Positions 30,600 to 41,739 of a DNA stretch of 64,000 nt are shown here, one piece after another. The position numbers and the translations under genes are program-made. The notes beneath the pieces are model-generated. The model did not search any database and was not told the origin of the DNA. It saw only the letters and a program-made list of their open reading frames with translations. How positions within the stretch are numbered: position 1 is the stretch's first letter; every line of letters starts with the position of its first letter. The DNA lies in NCBI RefSeq assembly GCF_023078275.1, contig NC_062980.1, forward strand, positions 2,054,001-2,118,000, written 5' to 3'. The stretch comes from Leguminivora glycinivorella. Its lineage: Eukaryota > Arthropoda > Insecta > Lepidoptera > Tortricidae.

Positions 30600-31480
30600 A
30601 TATTCATATTCATATTCATATTATTTATTCACAATATTTACAATATTACATGTCACTTTTACATTTTAAATTCAGTAGTAGAGTTAGATTCAGTAATTAT
30701 ATAATTATACATTCGTACAGGGAATTACAATAAAGTAAGATAAAAATAATTGTTGTCACTTAACTATAGCTTAACACTGAGAAATTCATCATAGCTGTAG
30801 TATGTGTGCTCGAGGAGCCAAGACTTCAGCCTTTCAGATTGGAGTGACTGTGCCGAGGTCACTGTCTCCGGCAATCTATTGTAGATAGTTGGACCCATTA
30901 TGTGGGTTACCTTATTGGACCTCGCTAGTCTACGTTTTACAGGGAGGAGTTGATTAGGGTGCCATAGCGTGGGGGCTAGGTCAGCGCATTTCTTATATTG
31001 CGTTAGGTTGGTATACACGTAAATAGCGACCTGCTGGATTACTATTGACGGCAGGGTGAGTGAGTATACCCAGTTCTTTAAAATAAGCCTTCGCTGAGGT
31101 ACGAGTATCCTGGCTTACCTGCGCTACACACCTCACGGCTCTTTTTTGTAGACGGAAAACGCACTGCCAGTCGGCGGCACGCCCCCATATCTCTGCACCA
31201 TACTGTAGAACGGAATGTATTGTCGCAAAATAACAATTTCGTACGACATGCCGTGGTACAACCCATGCCAGACGGCGAAGGGCAAAACATGCACCGCCCA
31301 GTTTCCCACACACCTGGTCGATATGGGTCAACCAAGTCAACTTCTGATCTATTCGAAGTCCCAAAAAAATTGTGAACTCAACCTGCTCCACTTTGATGCC
31401 GTCAGCCTGGATCCGAAGTGGCCTTGGTGTCCGACTTGGTGTCGAGTATACATAGCTACCCTTAAACGTCCTTCAAGTTT
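30600..31480 (-). mobile_element. LINE 3' portion with (GAATAT)n tail
   Basis: Coding remains (30764-31391) are followed on the minus strand by about 160 bp of UTR and a GAATATGAATAT tail ending near 30600. The upper limit is uncertain; in-frame similarity appears to start near 31440. Confidence 0.75.
30764..31391 (-). pseudogene. LINE reverse transcriptase C-terminal part, frameshifted
   Basis: The upper frame (30993-31391) reads FLGLRIDQKLTWLTHIDQV, then VCGKLGGACFALRRL and SVLQYGAEIWGRAAD. These are the thumb and post-RT motifs of jockey/CR1-type elements (FLG..ID..L.W..HI; Y.A..HSVL.YG...WG). The lower frame (30764-31018) carries the C-terminus with KVTHIMGPTIYNRLPETV. The two are in different frames and overlap, so at least one indel lies between about 30993 and 31075. 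The catalytic core is absent. This is a dead 5'-truncated copy. Confidence 0.88.
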
Positions 31481-31682
31481 CAGCTTTAATAAAACCTACT
31501 GCAAATAATACCTACTGCAGACATTCGAACCGGTTCGAACTTTATAAGTCAAGTAGAATTAGATACGATATCGATCGAATACGTCAGTTTTTAACACTGA
31601 CACAGACGTTTTTGTTTGGCGAAATGCCACTTATCACACTGGCAAATCGGTTTCCTATCGCATTGCTTCTTACTCACAATAA

Positions 31683-31838
31683 ATATTAAACATGTAAAAT
31701 CGGGTAACTTACGTAAAATTGTCGAAGATCGCTCGACATGCTTCGCTCCGTAATGACATGTAATGAGGAGCATTTTAATTGAACAACCGTTAAAATCGAG
31801 TAAATTTTACGTGAGTGACCCGATTTTACATGTTTAAT
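31683..31838. repeat. inverted repeat, 36-38 bp arms
   Basis: ATTAAACATGTAAAATCGGG (from 31683) is inverted at CCCGATTTTACATGTTTAAT (to 31838), with a few mismatches further inward. Confidence 0.7.
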
Positions 31839-31966
31839 ATGTCAGTGTCTCACGGTAGTTTTATCATCTTACTCACATTGGCATTTAGCATAGTTCGCAT
31901 ACGGCCGCGTGTAACAAATAATTTATTAATTATACAATCGACTTTCGTGAAATGATAATTTATTAC

Positions 31967-32420
31967 CAGGGAGCGTACATTTCATGCCGATGACATTAGT
32001 CTGACGTCACGCTCCGTATAGGGTGATCCCAAATAGTTTTATTGTAAATTATTAATCATTAGTCGTCAATCATTTTAATCGTGTACAAATTACTTCAAAT
32101 ACAGTAGTCCATTTACATGTCGCATAAATAATACCTACTTGAAATGTGAAACGTGAATAAAATTATTTGATTTGTTTTTATACATAAATTTAATTAAATA
32201 GTATTTATTAACAACTCATTACAATAAATACGTAGAAAAGAGAATTTCTCTCTAACGTAAAGCACACCATCCTTCTTGCATTCATTACCATGCAAAGAAA
32301 TTCATAACTTAAAATGATTGATGACTAATGATTAATAATTTACAATAAAACAATTTGTGATCACCCTATATGGAGCGTGACGTCAAATTGACGTCATCGG
32401 CACGAAAAGTACGCTCCCTG
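31967..32420. mobile_element. 454-bp foldback hAT-like MITE, 8-bp target duplication
   Basis: The ends CAGGGAGCGTAC and GTACGCTCCCTG are inverted, and pairing continues inward for about 110 bp (GACGTCACGCTCC; TATTGTAAATTATTAATCAT) with a few differences. The flanks TTTATTAC at 31959-31966 and 32421-32428 are identical. CAGGG ends with an 8-bp duplication fit hAT. No transposase. Confidence 0.92.
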
Positions 32421-32649
32421 TTTATTACTGTTAATTTTATATCATCATTTCATAAGAAAATAAAGAACAGCGTTTTTCCTTTTCATTCGATTTCACAACA
32501 AAAGCATTACGTATCTAATCCGCAACCGTTGGATATCAAAAGCAAATACTCCAATTAGAGATTGAGTCGAATTTGACTGATTACAAAATAACATGGAAGG
32601 GGTTTGGCGGCTCGACATTTCGGGCCATTCATGTGCCCTCCTACGCGTA

Positions 32650-32896
32650 GCCACAGTATAATAAAGAGTACTATCGTACAGTATGGCCACTCGCACTCCC
32701 CGCTGAAAGTGCCGCCCATCCCCTCTCGGTTACCTCACGGTTACCGCCTGTCAAAAACGCGAACAGTCGACCTGTCATATCTCACTCATACAAGCATGGT
32801 ACACGTTCACCTACACGAGCTTAGAATGTGTGCTAGGAACTGGTACTGGAACTAGGTGCCTCTTTCATATAATTGATCGCCAGTGTCCGAGATGTG
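32650..32896 (+). repeat. dispersed repeat, copy 2 of 24302
   Basis: GCCACAGTATAATAAAGAGT, TCGGTTACCTCACGGTTACC and CGACCTGTCATATCTCACTC match 24302-24541. Short overlapping frames are not conserved as protein. Confidence 0.75.
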
Positions 32897-33242
32897 GCGT
32901 AGCCCAGGCATTGACGTAACGTATAAGTACATAATAAATAATAGTACTGAGATATAGAAAGGACACTTTCTGCAAACCTGAAGTTTGACAGCAGTTCAGG
33001 GTCGAAACGTGTAGTCTTTACGTTTCTACAACTTAGGGTTGTCAAAAGTCAAAATAATTTTTATTGTAGCGTACGCAAAGGGACGTCAAGTTGTGCCAAC
33101 CTATACCTAATTGCAACGTAGCAATGTAAGCCGAATGGAGCCGGAATCACCCGATCGAGACAATGTCCTTGTCTAACCACTGATTTTGAGCCTATGCATA
33201 TACATACATACATATTATGTCCCAGGCGTTCTAGTAACGTTA

Positions 33243-33491
33243 CACTGAGAGAAATTTGCATTGTGAATTTAACAAGTTCGACTTGTTGCGGTTTATCCGT
33301 TTGAATCAGCCAAATGTACGTATGTTTAAATATGTGTCAGGTTGTTTTTATAAAATCGACTTGTTGATTCAAATATACTGCCGATTCAAATGACAAGTAG
33401 CTTGTTGTTTGAACCAAAGAGCACGTAGGCGCTATTTTAACCAAAAAACTTGTTGAACGAACATGAAAACTGGTTGTATTTTCTCTCAGTG
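33243..33491. mobile_element. 249-bp TA-target MITE with CACTGAGAGAAA ends
   Basis: CACTGAGAGAAA and TTTCTCTCAGTG are perfect inverts, with TA at 33241-33242 and 33492-33493. Inside are repeated ACTTGTTG/CAACAAG-type words (near 33270, 33359, 33393, 33448). Confidence 0.85.
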
Positions 33492-33552
33492 TAATATGGC
33501 AAATTGAAAATAATTATTCAGTGATAACATACCTACACCTTGGTACTTAACC

Positions 33553-34106
33553 AACGTCACAATTGCTTACGCTCCGTACCGAATCGTAATAGCTCTCATT
33601 CTCTCTATTGCTCTCTCTATTGCTCTTCCGTACTAGCTCCATAGTGAGACCTAGCTTTTTTTTTCGTCCTTCTGGACAGGCTACGACCATAGGCCATACC
33701 GCCTCGTCTTGAATGAGGTAAGTATTTCTATTTTCCTTTATTCTTCTTGTTTTATACTTATAAGTTATAAAATATCATTTCATTAGTCTTCCTTTTAATA
33801 TCATGGGTCAAATCCAGTAAGCAAGCATGGCTTGTCTCAATAAAAAAATCGTCTCTTTCAGTTGTTTCGTCATAGCCTTTCTTATTCGTCTTGTTTTGAA
33901 TTTCATAAGTCTTCCTTCCAATATTATGTCAAATCCAGTAAGTACGATAATAAGTCAATATAATGCATAAGGCGTCTCTTCCATGGTCAAATCCGTTAAG
34001 AATATTAATTTAATTAAAGAGTACTTATTTACAACATATTTACAGTATTATATACAAATTTATACAAAGAAATGATGACGATATTAGCGTAAGCAATTGT
34101 GACGTT
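33553..34106. mobile_element. 554-bp element with 21-bp inverted ends
   Basis: AACGTCACAATTGCTTACGC plus T at the left is the exact inverse of the right end. Inside, GTCTTCC...AATAT.ATG and GTCAAATCCAGTAAG are tandemly repeated (33788-33830 and 33908-33960). No ORF and no clear target duplication. Confidence 0.7.
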
Positions 34107-34120
34107 TGCTACCCAGGGTG

Positions 34121-34328
34121 CGTAGCCGAATGGCACAAACGCTCACGAAACGAAACGCTCGTAAATATCTACAGCATCAGGCTCCGTAGCCAAATGGCAT
34201 TTCTGCGACGCGAAACGAAAGCGAAACGCCGCGAAAGGTAGTCTGGCTCTGTCGCGCCAATACGCAAGAGCGATTGGGATATATATCTACGAGCGTTTCG
34301 TTTCGTGAGCGTTTGTGCATTCAGCTAT
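34121..34328. mobile_element. GTAGCCGAATGGCA-family MITE, 1.3 copies
   Basis: A partial copy (34121-34174: CGTAGCCGAATGGCACAAAC, GCTCACGAAACGAAACGC) is followed by a full one from 34182 (CCGTAGCCAAATGGC) to 34328 (GCATTCAGCTA). Confidence 0.8.
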
Positions 34329-34755
34329 AATTTGCTTTCTTATATACTCGCGAAATGCAAGTCATGCTAGCAAGTCAGACTGATTTGACTCAATGACTTA
34401 ATAAACTGTACTCAAGAATCAAGTGTTAAATTCCTTATTTTTATACACCTATTAGTTTACCTATCCAGTTTGTAATACTATCTACTTGTACTTCGAAGTT
34501 CGAGTTGTTAATTTGTTACGTATTCTTCACAAACTTAAATCATTTCAAGTTGTTTGAAACTCAAGAGTCTCAGGACGTATTCTTATTATTCCATTTACAA
34601 TTTTCAATTCAGGAACAAGTGTCAAAGTTATAATAGATTTGATTCCTTTTAATTCACGCTTCAAAAGACTGAAAGACTACTCAGGACTAGAAAACTCAAA
34701 ACTCGTGAAATTAAAAAGTTCTTCAATATACTTTTAATAAGATAACAGTACCGAT

Positions 34756-34964
34756 TACTGATGTGCCGACGGAAAGTTTCCAAAATTCTGAAATTTTCAC
34801 ATAGGAAAACTTCGGAAACTTTCTACACTTTGTATGGACAATTGTATGGATGGAAACTTTCCATTTCATAAATTTAAATTCCCTTTATTTTTCGTGAAAG
34901 TTTCGTGAAATTTTCAAGAAATTTAAGATTTTTTTGGAAAGTTTCCGCAACTTGCACATCATTA
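34756..34964. mobile_element. 209-bp MITE with 8-bp target duplication
   Basis: TACTGATGTGC at the left and GCACATCATTA at the right are inverted with one mismatch. GTACCGAT flanks both sides (34748-34755 and 34965-34972). GGAAAGTTTCC-type words recur inside. Probably hAT-like. Confidence 0.8.
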
Positions 34965-34972
34965 GTACCGAT

Positions 34973-36729
34973 CATGACTCCCATGCGATGTCACCCATAG
35001 ATCGTTATTTATGCATTTGTTTAAATTATCTAATAAGTAAATGGTGATATAAAATTCGTCAGGATCTTTTTATACATAATATATTGAAAAACTAAACTTA
35101 GAAATTGGTTTCTGTTGCAGTAATTCCAATTTTAGAATTTTGATTTTTTTGCTTTCTATTTTATTAATTTTATTCCCTAAGATACATTCCCTTTGCACGT
35201 CATTCAATTGGTTGATTTTTGAAGGAGGAGAGGAAAATTGATTGAATAAATGGAGATAAAAACTAAAACAAAAACGTTCCCTCAGCTTTTCTTCATCTAA
35301 ATAGTCATTTATTGTTTATTGTGTAGTATTTAATAATAATGTCAAATTAATAGAACTATTTTATTTCATACTACACTGGTAGTCTGTAACTGTATACCTA
35401 CCTAGTTCAAGAAAAGAATAGTATTTTATTTACAATAAAATAAATAAAATTCATTTACATTACCAACGATAATAAAGAAAATCTCTTGTAATAAATGAAT
35501 TCTTATTGTGATATTGTTAAGTAAAAACCAATTCTATCCGGGCATGTTAAGAAACATAAATTCATTTCTTAAAATTAGCGAATTAATTAATCACGTAATT
35601 GCTATAAAATTCCAAATCTTACCTCAATTGATAACACTGAAACTCAAATCACAGATAACAAATAACTCCAAATGCAATCGTTCACAAATACGTCTCACAA
35701 GTCACAAAAATTTCGAACACGCACTGGCCACTTAGAATGTTCCTTTTTCAAAAAGTTTTATTTTTAAATTAGGGCGCTTATACACTTGATAAATCATCGT
35801 AATTTTGAGGTTATTTGTATGACGATAATTCGACGAGGCCCGGGATCTCACTGGTTCCAGAGGCTGTGTCGGGCTCGCGAGCCGCTCGAAGCTGCGTAGA
35901 GTGATCCCCTCTTGCGTAACTATTGCAAATTGTTTAGGAGCTCTAGAAGGTCTTGAGTGTAGATACTTTGAAGTACTTGAAGTACTTGTATAGCAATTTT
36001 TTTAAATAAAAGTTGCATAAAAGAACCTTTTAAATTGGATATTTTAAGCTTAAATATGTCATTATACTTTTAAATACCATCCATCCCTTTAATTTTTTAT
36101 TGCAAAGTGGCGTCGAATTTATCATTCTTAAAAAATATTTTAATAACATTATTAGCTGGAATTTTGACGTTTAAAAAACACATTTAATCTAGTTTTGCAA
36201 CTTTAACACAATTTATAGCGAAGTTCAAAACCCTGTTGTAATTATTCAGCCTATGAAGCTTCGACTGCCCGCATCTTTCGGGAAAAACCTCTCTGCGCAG
36301 GCGTGAATCGGAAAAGTCGAGAGAGATAGACAATAAGAGGGACAGAGAAGGCGATAGTCGAAAAAGTAAGCGAATGTAGTTAATCACTTCAAAGAAGTAT
36401 TTTTCTGAGAGGTACCTTTTACAATGAATGAGTTTATTTTATTTTTTTATTTTGCAGATGTCTTTTAATTTCGTGAGCTTGGGCTGAAATTTGACTAGCT
36501 CCTGATGAGCTCCTGTTTCAAATAAATAGGTACGGTGTTGGTGCCAAATTTAATTTCGTTTAAACTATTGCTATTTTTGAATTATTTATATCCCATTACA
36601 TATTATATCACACTACGCAAAAAATACACAAATTTACATACTTACAAACAAAAAAAATTAAATGTAAAAAAATATAATGTTACTGTTTTTTGGATTAATA
36701 ATAATATTTCTGGTCGACCTCATTTCTAA
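34973..36729. other. no gene seen
   Basis: 1.76 kb of AT-rich sequence. Short frames at 35508-35735, 36184-36387 and 36535-36729 carry no recognisable motif. A small GC-rich patch near 35840-35900 is unexplained. Confidence 0.5.
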
Positions 36730-36731
36730 TA

Positions 36732-36929
36732 AGGTACAGCGGGACAAATCTCGACTGGGGGGCAATTGTAACTAATCAATTTTTTTCATTATTTATTACA
36801 CTATGTGAGTTCTACATGTGTCCACTAAACAACCGGTGGACACTCTATTTAATAATGCAAACACTGTAAAACATGGAAAAAATGGACCAGTTGCTTTGCC
36901 CCCCAGTCGAGATTTGTCCCGCTGTACCT
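36732..36929. mobile_element. foldback TA-target MITE, intact 198-bp copy
   Basis: AGGTACAGCGGGACAAATCT and the inverse ending GCTGTACCT, flanked by TA at 36730-36731 and 36930-36931. The cleanest copy of this family in the window. Confidence 0.9.
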
Positions 36930-37535
36930 TACTTAAAATAAAGAACATGTTAAACTAAAATGTTCGGAAAAGAGCTAAGTATAAATCCTGTCATTTAACA
37001 TCAAGGGTCGGCTTAGCGAGCTAAGCCTTTCAGCCTTTAGCCGATCCAGGTTATTATTTAGACCTGAACGTGAAAGCACGGACGAAATGTGTTAGAAATA
37101 CGGGACAGTATTTTAAATATGAGTGTTTTTGGGATAGGCATTTTTTTTACGATGATTTCAACGGGTTCTCTCTATTTGGCATAACTTTAATTGTCCGAAG
37201 TGCTTTTCGCATAACAGACTTGGCATAATCGATTTTCGTCGAATATTGATGTAGTCGAAATCTTGTATGTCAGAATTTTTTTTAATACGAATATTACATT
37301 GTTCGAATATAAGTTGTCATAATATAGTTCTGGCCGATTGTTTTTATGCATAAACTGTATTAGCATAATTTTATTCGGCATATACCTCAAAGCCCGAAAT
37401 TTATTAAGCATACTTACGAAATGCTGTCAGCAGTCTTCATGCTAGAGTTGCGAACTCAAGTTCTCAGGAAATTCGGTTAGGTTAGGTTCGAACTGTGACC
37501 TTAATTCATACAAGTGGGTATGAGTATGACATGTG

Positions 37536-37895
37536 ATGAATGATGATGATGATGATGTCCTCCCAGACGTATCCGTCGACGGCGACACCTGGACAATTCA
37601 GGTATTTTATAAGTTCTGACGTGCATGGGCTCGAACGTGACTTGCGAAGCCGAGTTTTGTTTTAAACTTCCGGTCGCAAGTCATGCAGTAAAGCTCACCA
37701 TTTGCGTCATAGGTGTATGTGTAGGAGGGCTTGGGCCGAGATTTTCGGATCTGGCGTTTAGCGTCAAGATCTTCGAGGCGTGCACTTTCGAAGTCGTTGA
37801 GACCAGTGTTGATCGCAGTTCGCCAGTCCGATCTCTGAGTTGCAAGCTCCTCCGTACTATAAATGAAAAAAACATCTTTTAAGCAATTACCCAAG
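37536..37895 (-). mobile_element. LINE 3' end inserted in the hAT-like element
   Basis: The coding fragment (37607-37894) is followed on the minus strand by about 50 bp of UTR and an (ATC)n tail (37540-37558 in plus as GATGATGAT). The duplicated host segment GTTCTCAGGAAATTCGGTTA occurs on both sides (37461 and 37893). Confidence 0.7.
37607..37894 (-). pseudogene. LINE ORF2 C-terminal tail with C2H2 zinc finger
   Basis: 95 codons. DWRTAINTGLNDFESARLED is followed by LDAKRQIRKSR, and then a finger YCMTCDRKF...GFASHVRAH with spacing C-x2-C-x12-H-x3-H. A WR..V..G...FE..R...KR..RK block followed by one C2H2 finger is, to my knowledge, the C-terminal tail of a group of insect non-LTR retrotransposon polyproteins. 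The RT and endonuclease are missing. A small independent zinc-finger protein is less likely because an (ATC)n tail follows directly. Confidence 0.7.
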
Positions 37896-38330
37896 TTCTC
37901 AGGAAATTCGGTTAGGTTAGGTTAGAACTGCGACCTTAAGACATACAAGTGAGTATGTGCATCTAAGACTGTGACTATAAATGAAACGATGAACATCTTT
38001 CAAGCAATTATATTTTTATTGATTATATTAACTATTTTCTGACCATCATTGGGATTAACTACATTATGCAAACAATTATTCTGCCAGTCCATTTTCGACC
38101 ATATCAAATTATACGCAAAAAAAATATGCGTAAAACCAATTCGGAACATTCACATTATGCCTAAAAACCATTCGGACCAACAAAAATATGCATAAACAAA
38201 TTATGCACACATTCATTATGCCAAAAAACATTATGCGTTAGGTGCATTATGCCAAAACAGGTTATGCCGAAAAGAATTCGCAATAATAATATTATGCCAA
38301 AACAAGGGGAACCGATTTCAACATATATGA

Positions 38331-38404
38331 CGACGGGTCTGGCTCAGTCGGTAGTGACCCTGCCTGCTGAGCCGCGGTCCTGGGTTCGAATCCCGGTAAG
38401 GTAC
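38331..38404 (+). mobile_element. SINE head (family of 26868)
   Basis: CGACGGGTCTGGCTCAGTCG and CTGGGTTCGAATCCCGGTAA carry the A- and B-box regions. The normal SINE body does not follow in this orientation. Confidence 0.8.
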
Positions 38405-38488
38405 ATGACTTTAATAGTAAGTAATAAATAAATTTCACACATAAAAATTACGAATAATGAAAAAAAAAATGTTTAATATATTTTTTTT

Positions 38489-38652
38489 TATTGGGGACAC
38501 CTTACACAGATTAACTTAACCCCAAACTAAGCAAAGCTTGTACTATGGGTGCTAAGCGACGATATACATACTCAAATAGATAAATACGTACTTTATATAC
38601 ATAGAAAACATCCATGACTCAGGAACAAAATATCTGTGCTCATTACACAAAT
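38489..38652 (-). mobile_element. SINE body, inverse copy
   Basis: GGGGACACCTTACACAGATT to CAAAATATCTGTGCTCAT is the inverse of the body at 29873-30010. Confidence 0.8.
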
Positions 38653-38660
38653 AAATAAAT

Positions 38661-41252
38661 TTTTGAAGAAGGAGAATGTCTCAGCATTAAGGTATCAAAC
38701 TCCATCACGGTTCTTGGAATATACCGGTCGCCGTCCTTTTCCCAAATCACAAAACTCATGTACTATCTAGGTAATACGCTAAAGACAATTGATGGTAACT
38801 CGGATATCATTGTCGCTGGAGATATCAACATTAACATTTTGAACGCATCTGACCACCAAGCAAACGACTACCTCTGTCTCATGGCTGAATCAGGACTTCG
38901 ACCGGCAATTTCCGAACCCACGAGGCATGAATCATGCCTTGACCACATATTTATTAAATCAAAATCCCTTGACTTAATTGGTTTTGTATGTAAGACGGAT
39001 ATAACAGATCATTACATTGTTATATCTGCTATGGCAACTGGTTCTAAAACTGCTTATGACAGAAATCGATATGTGATCAAAACTGACTACCAGGCCATTA
39101 ATTTAGAAATACAAGAGATGGGATGGACGTCAGTATTAAAACAAAGTAGCCCTGATGTAGCTGCAGAAGAATTCCAAAAGATACTTAATGCAGTAACACA
39201 TAAACACACATCAAAGGTTCGGATCAGCAGATCTAGATATAACCTAAAGCCGTGGATTACACCTGGTCTCATAAGATGCCAAAAGCATCGTGACCGCTTG
39301 CATCAGGAGTGTAGAAAGCACCCAGATGATCCTATGCGTCTGCTAGTTTACAAAAGGTATAGAAACTTCCTGACAAACCTACTGCACAGTTTAAAAAATT
39401 CCTATGACCGAGCACAACTTGAGAAAAACAAACTCAACCCAAAAGGTCTCTGGAAAACCATTAGAAACATCGCGGAATATCCAAAAAACACATCAAAGTC
39501 TGTTGAGCTTACCAAAATCAAACCCACTGCTCTAGAAGCATTAAATCACTGTAACAACTACTTTGCAAATGTAGGTAAAAAATTAGCCAACAATATACTT
39601 ACGGCTTTGGGTGAAACAGAAGTCTCACTATCATCTAAACTGAATCAGAATGCTGCTTCATCTCACTCATTCTTTTTGCATCCGACTGATGAGAACGAAG
39701 TGTCCAAGATTATTAGTCTTCTAAAGAATGACAGTGCTCCAGGATATGATAACATGAAACCTGCGCTACTGAAAGCAATCAAATCAAATATTATTATCCC
39801 GCTCACCTATATTTGTAACTTAAGCCTAAAGACTGGAATATTCCCAGCAGTTTGGAAGAGGGCAATAGTCATTCCTATTCACAAAAATGGGCTTAAAAAC
39901 GCCCCTGAGAACTATAGGCCAATTTCGCTCCTACCAATATTTTCTAAAATACTGGAAAAAATTGTCAACCGTCGTCTAGTCAGCTTCTTGGAGCGGTACT
40001 CGCTGCTCTCTAACTCTCAATATGGCTTTAGATGCCGCAAGTCAACGGAAAATGCGGTTGATCATCTGACCGGGAAAGTGACCGCGGCCTTGGATAATGG
40101 CTTAAAGTGTGTAGGAGTATTCCTCGACCTTGCTAAGGCATTTGACACCGTGTCCGTGACTATACTTTTGAGAAAATTGGAGCACTACGGTATCCGAGGA
40201 CTTCCACTCCAATGGTTCCGAAGCTATCTTGCGGACAGGTATCAAAGTGTTAAGATAGGAAATTATCTCAGTGACGATTTACCAACTCTTTTGGGGTTCC
40301 CCAGGGCAGCGTTCTTGGCCCTACATTATTTATTATCTATATGAACGATATTTTCACAATCGGTGGTAATACAGGCGATCTCATATGCTACGCAGACGAT
40401 ACAGTAGCATTATATTATGGTTCTACATGGCAAGATACTCTGCAAAGAGCAGAAGCAGGAATGGCGGCTATAAAAGACTGGCTGAACAACAATCTACTTT
40501 CACTGAACATTAATAAAACAAAATACATCTGTTTCCACAAAACCAAGGCCTCTGAGCCGAGCCATTCAACATCATTATATGTTCACGGTTCCGCTAACTT
40601 GTCGTCGTCGGACCCTGCGAATTCTATTGGCCGCGTAGAATGCGTGCGCTACTTGGGCGTAGAAATAGATCAACATTTCTCCTTTAAACAACATATTGCA
40701 GCCCTCTCAAATCGTGTAAGAAAGCTCACGTATGTAATGCGCTTGCTCCGCAACTGTGCTGATCCGCGGATCCTAACACTAGTGTATGTGAGTTTATGTC
40801 AGTCAATACTAGGATACTGTATTTCAGTCTGGGGCGGGGCAGGCATTGCAACGATGCTTAACGTTGAAAGGGCGCAGAGGTCAGTATTGAAAGTAATGTA
40901 CAAGAAGCCACACCAGTTCCCAACAAGACAACTGTTGACCGAATCCAACACTCTCTCGGTCCGCCAGTTGTTTATTCTCAGGGCAGCCACGACGATGCAT
41001 CGGAATACATTAAATTCTCCAAGTTTCACATCGTTACTTAGTAAAAGGATCTTCCGCGTCCCACAAAACAAGACGAGAACGCCATATGGCAGACGTTTTC
41101 CACAATTCCTACACCCCTTTGTATACAACCATATATGTAAACTCTTCAATGTAAAGGATTTGACAGTCAAAGAATTTCAAAATAAAACTCGCAATTGGCT
41201 AATCTCTCTCTCATACCAGGCAACAGAAGACATACTGAAACCTTTGCAGTAA
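38661..41252 (+). pseudogene. LINE ORF2: endonuclease end plus reverse transcriptase, one frameshift
   Basis: The first frame runs open from about 38661, through the ATG at 38758, to 40344. It has endonuclease motifs VAGDININ and CLDHIFI, then ITDHYIV in place of SDH. The reverse transcriptase follows, with SAPGYDN, ENYRPISLLPIFSKILEKI, a GFR...STENAVDHL region and FLDLAKAFDTV. The second frame (open from about 40296, first ATG 40341, stop at 41252) continues with IIYMNDIF and the catalytic CYADDTVALYYG, and ends with thumb and C-terminal motifs (YLGVEIDQHFSFKQHI; SILGYCISVWGGAG). The frames switch in the GGGG run at 40293-40296, consistent with one lost base. Otherwise no stop is seen. Related to the CR1/jockey group; exact clade uncertain. 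Confidence 0.9.
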
Positions 41253-41258
41253 GCACAA

Positions 41259-41261
<3 letters not shown>

Positions 41262-41317
<56 letters not shown>

Positions 41318-41331
41318 GCACACATACACAC
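41262..41331. repeat. (CT)n(CA)n microsatellite
   Basis: CTCTCTCTCT passes into about 22 CA units, then CACGCACGCACACATACACA, in the LINE 3' UTR. Frames across it are artefacts. Confidence 0.95.
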
Positions 41332-41658
41332 TATCAGACTCACTCCGACACTTGGCACAGTTTATATCATTCCTAAAGTAGTTGCAGAAATTGATCATTA
41401 GCTTAATAATTAGTTTTAGTTTAGGTAAGATTCATGTAAACTCTCGCTATATCTGTATTCTTCGCATCGCCATTTTGATTAATCTTCTGGTACTTCACTG
41501 AGCCCCCACGTCACAGGCTTGACCTAGTGTGAGGGCTATTGCTAACCATACTGTATTTTATCTCTGAATGTAACTATACCTACTGTTTAATTCCTATATT
41601 TTATCTATGTCTGGTAATGAAATAAACTTTTTGTATTTTTGTATTTGTATTTGTAAAT

Positions 41659-41733
41659 GGCCTTACCGGGATTCGAACCCTCGACCGCGGCTTAGCAGGC
41701 AGAGTCACTAACCACTAGGCCGGACCGGTCGTC
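41659..41733 (-). mobile_element. SINE head, inverse copy
   Basis: CTTACCGGGATTCGAACCCT is the inverse B box and CCGGACCGGTCGTC the inverse start of the family at 26868. It abuts the LINE tail. Confidence 0.8.
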
Positions 41734-41739
41734 AACATC

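Larger units (their letters stand above)
37163..38313. mobile_element. GGCATAAT-rich hAT-like element, enlarged inverse copy
   Basis: The ends GGGTTCTCTCTATTTGGC and GCCAAAACAAGGGGAACC are the inverse of the copies at 22896 and 27911. GATTTCAAC flanks both sides (37154-37162 and 38314-38322). It is 1151 bp instead of about 618 because it contains a tandem duplication (37451 onward and 37883 onward) and a LINE fragment (about 37536-37895). Confidence 0.85.
38661..41650 (+). mobile_element. non-LTR retrotransposon (LINE), 5'-truncated
   Basis: Holds most of ORF2 (endonuclease end, reverse transcriptase, C-terminus), a 3' UTR with a (CA)n run at 41262-41331, and a GTATTT-type tail near 41625-41655. 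ORF1 and the start of the endonuclease are missing. It follows an inverse SINE tail directly. Confidence 0.9.

Noticed and set aside
37607..37894. Independent host C2H2 zinc-finger gene
   Set aside because: A LINE-type tail sequence precedes the finger and a tandem ATC tail follows directly; the whole lies inside a transposon copy.
37480..37925. GGTTAGGTTAGG words as telomeric (TTAGG)n repeats
   Set aside because: Only two units in a row, and the word recurs as a fixed part of the hAT-like element copies.
41167..41401. His-Thr or Cys-Val rich frames
   Set aside because: Translations of the CA microsatellite in the LINE 3' UTR.
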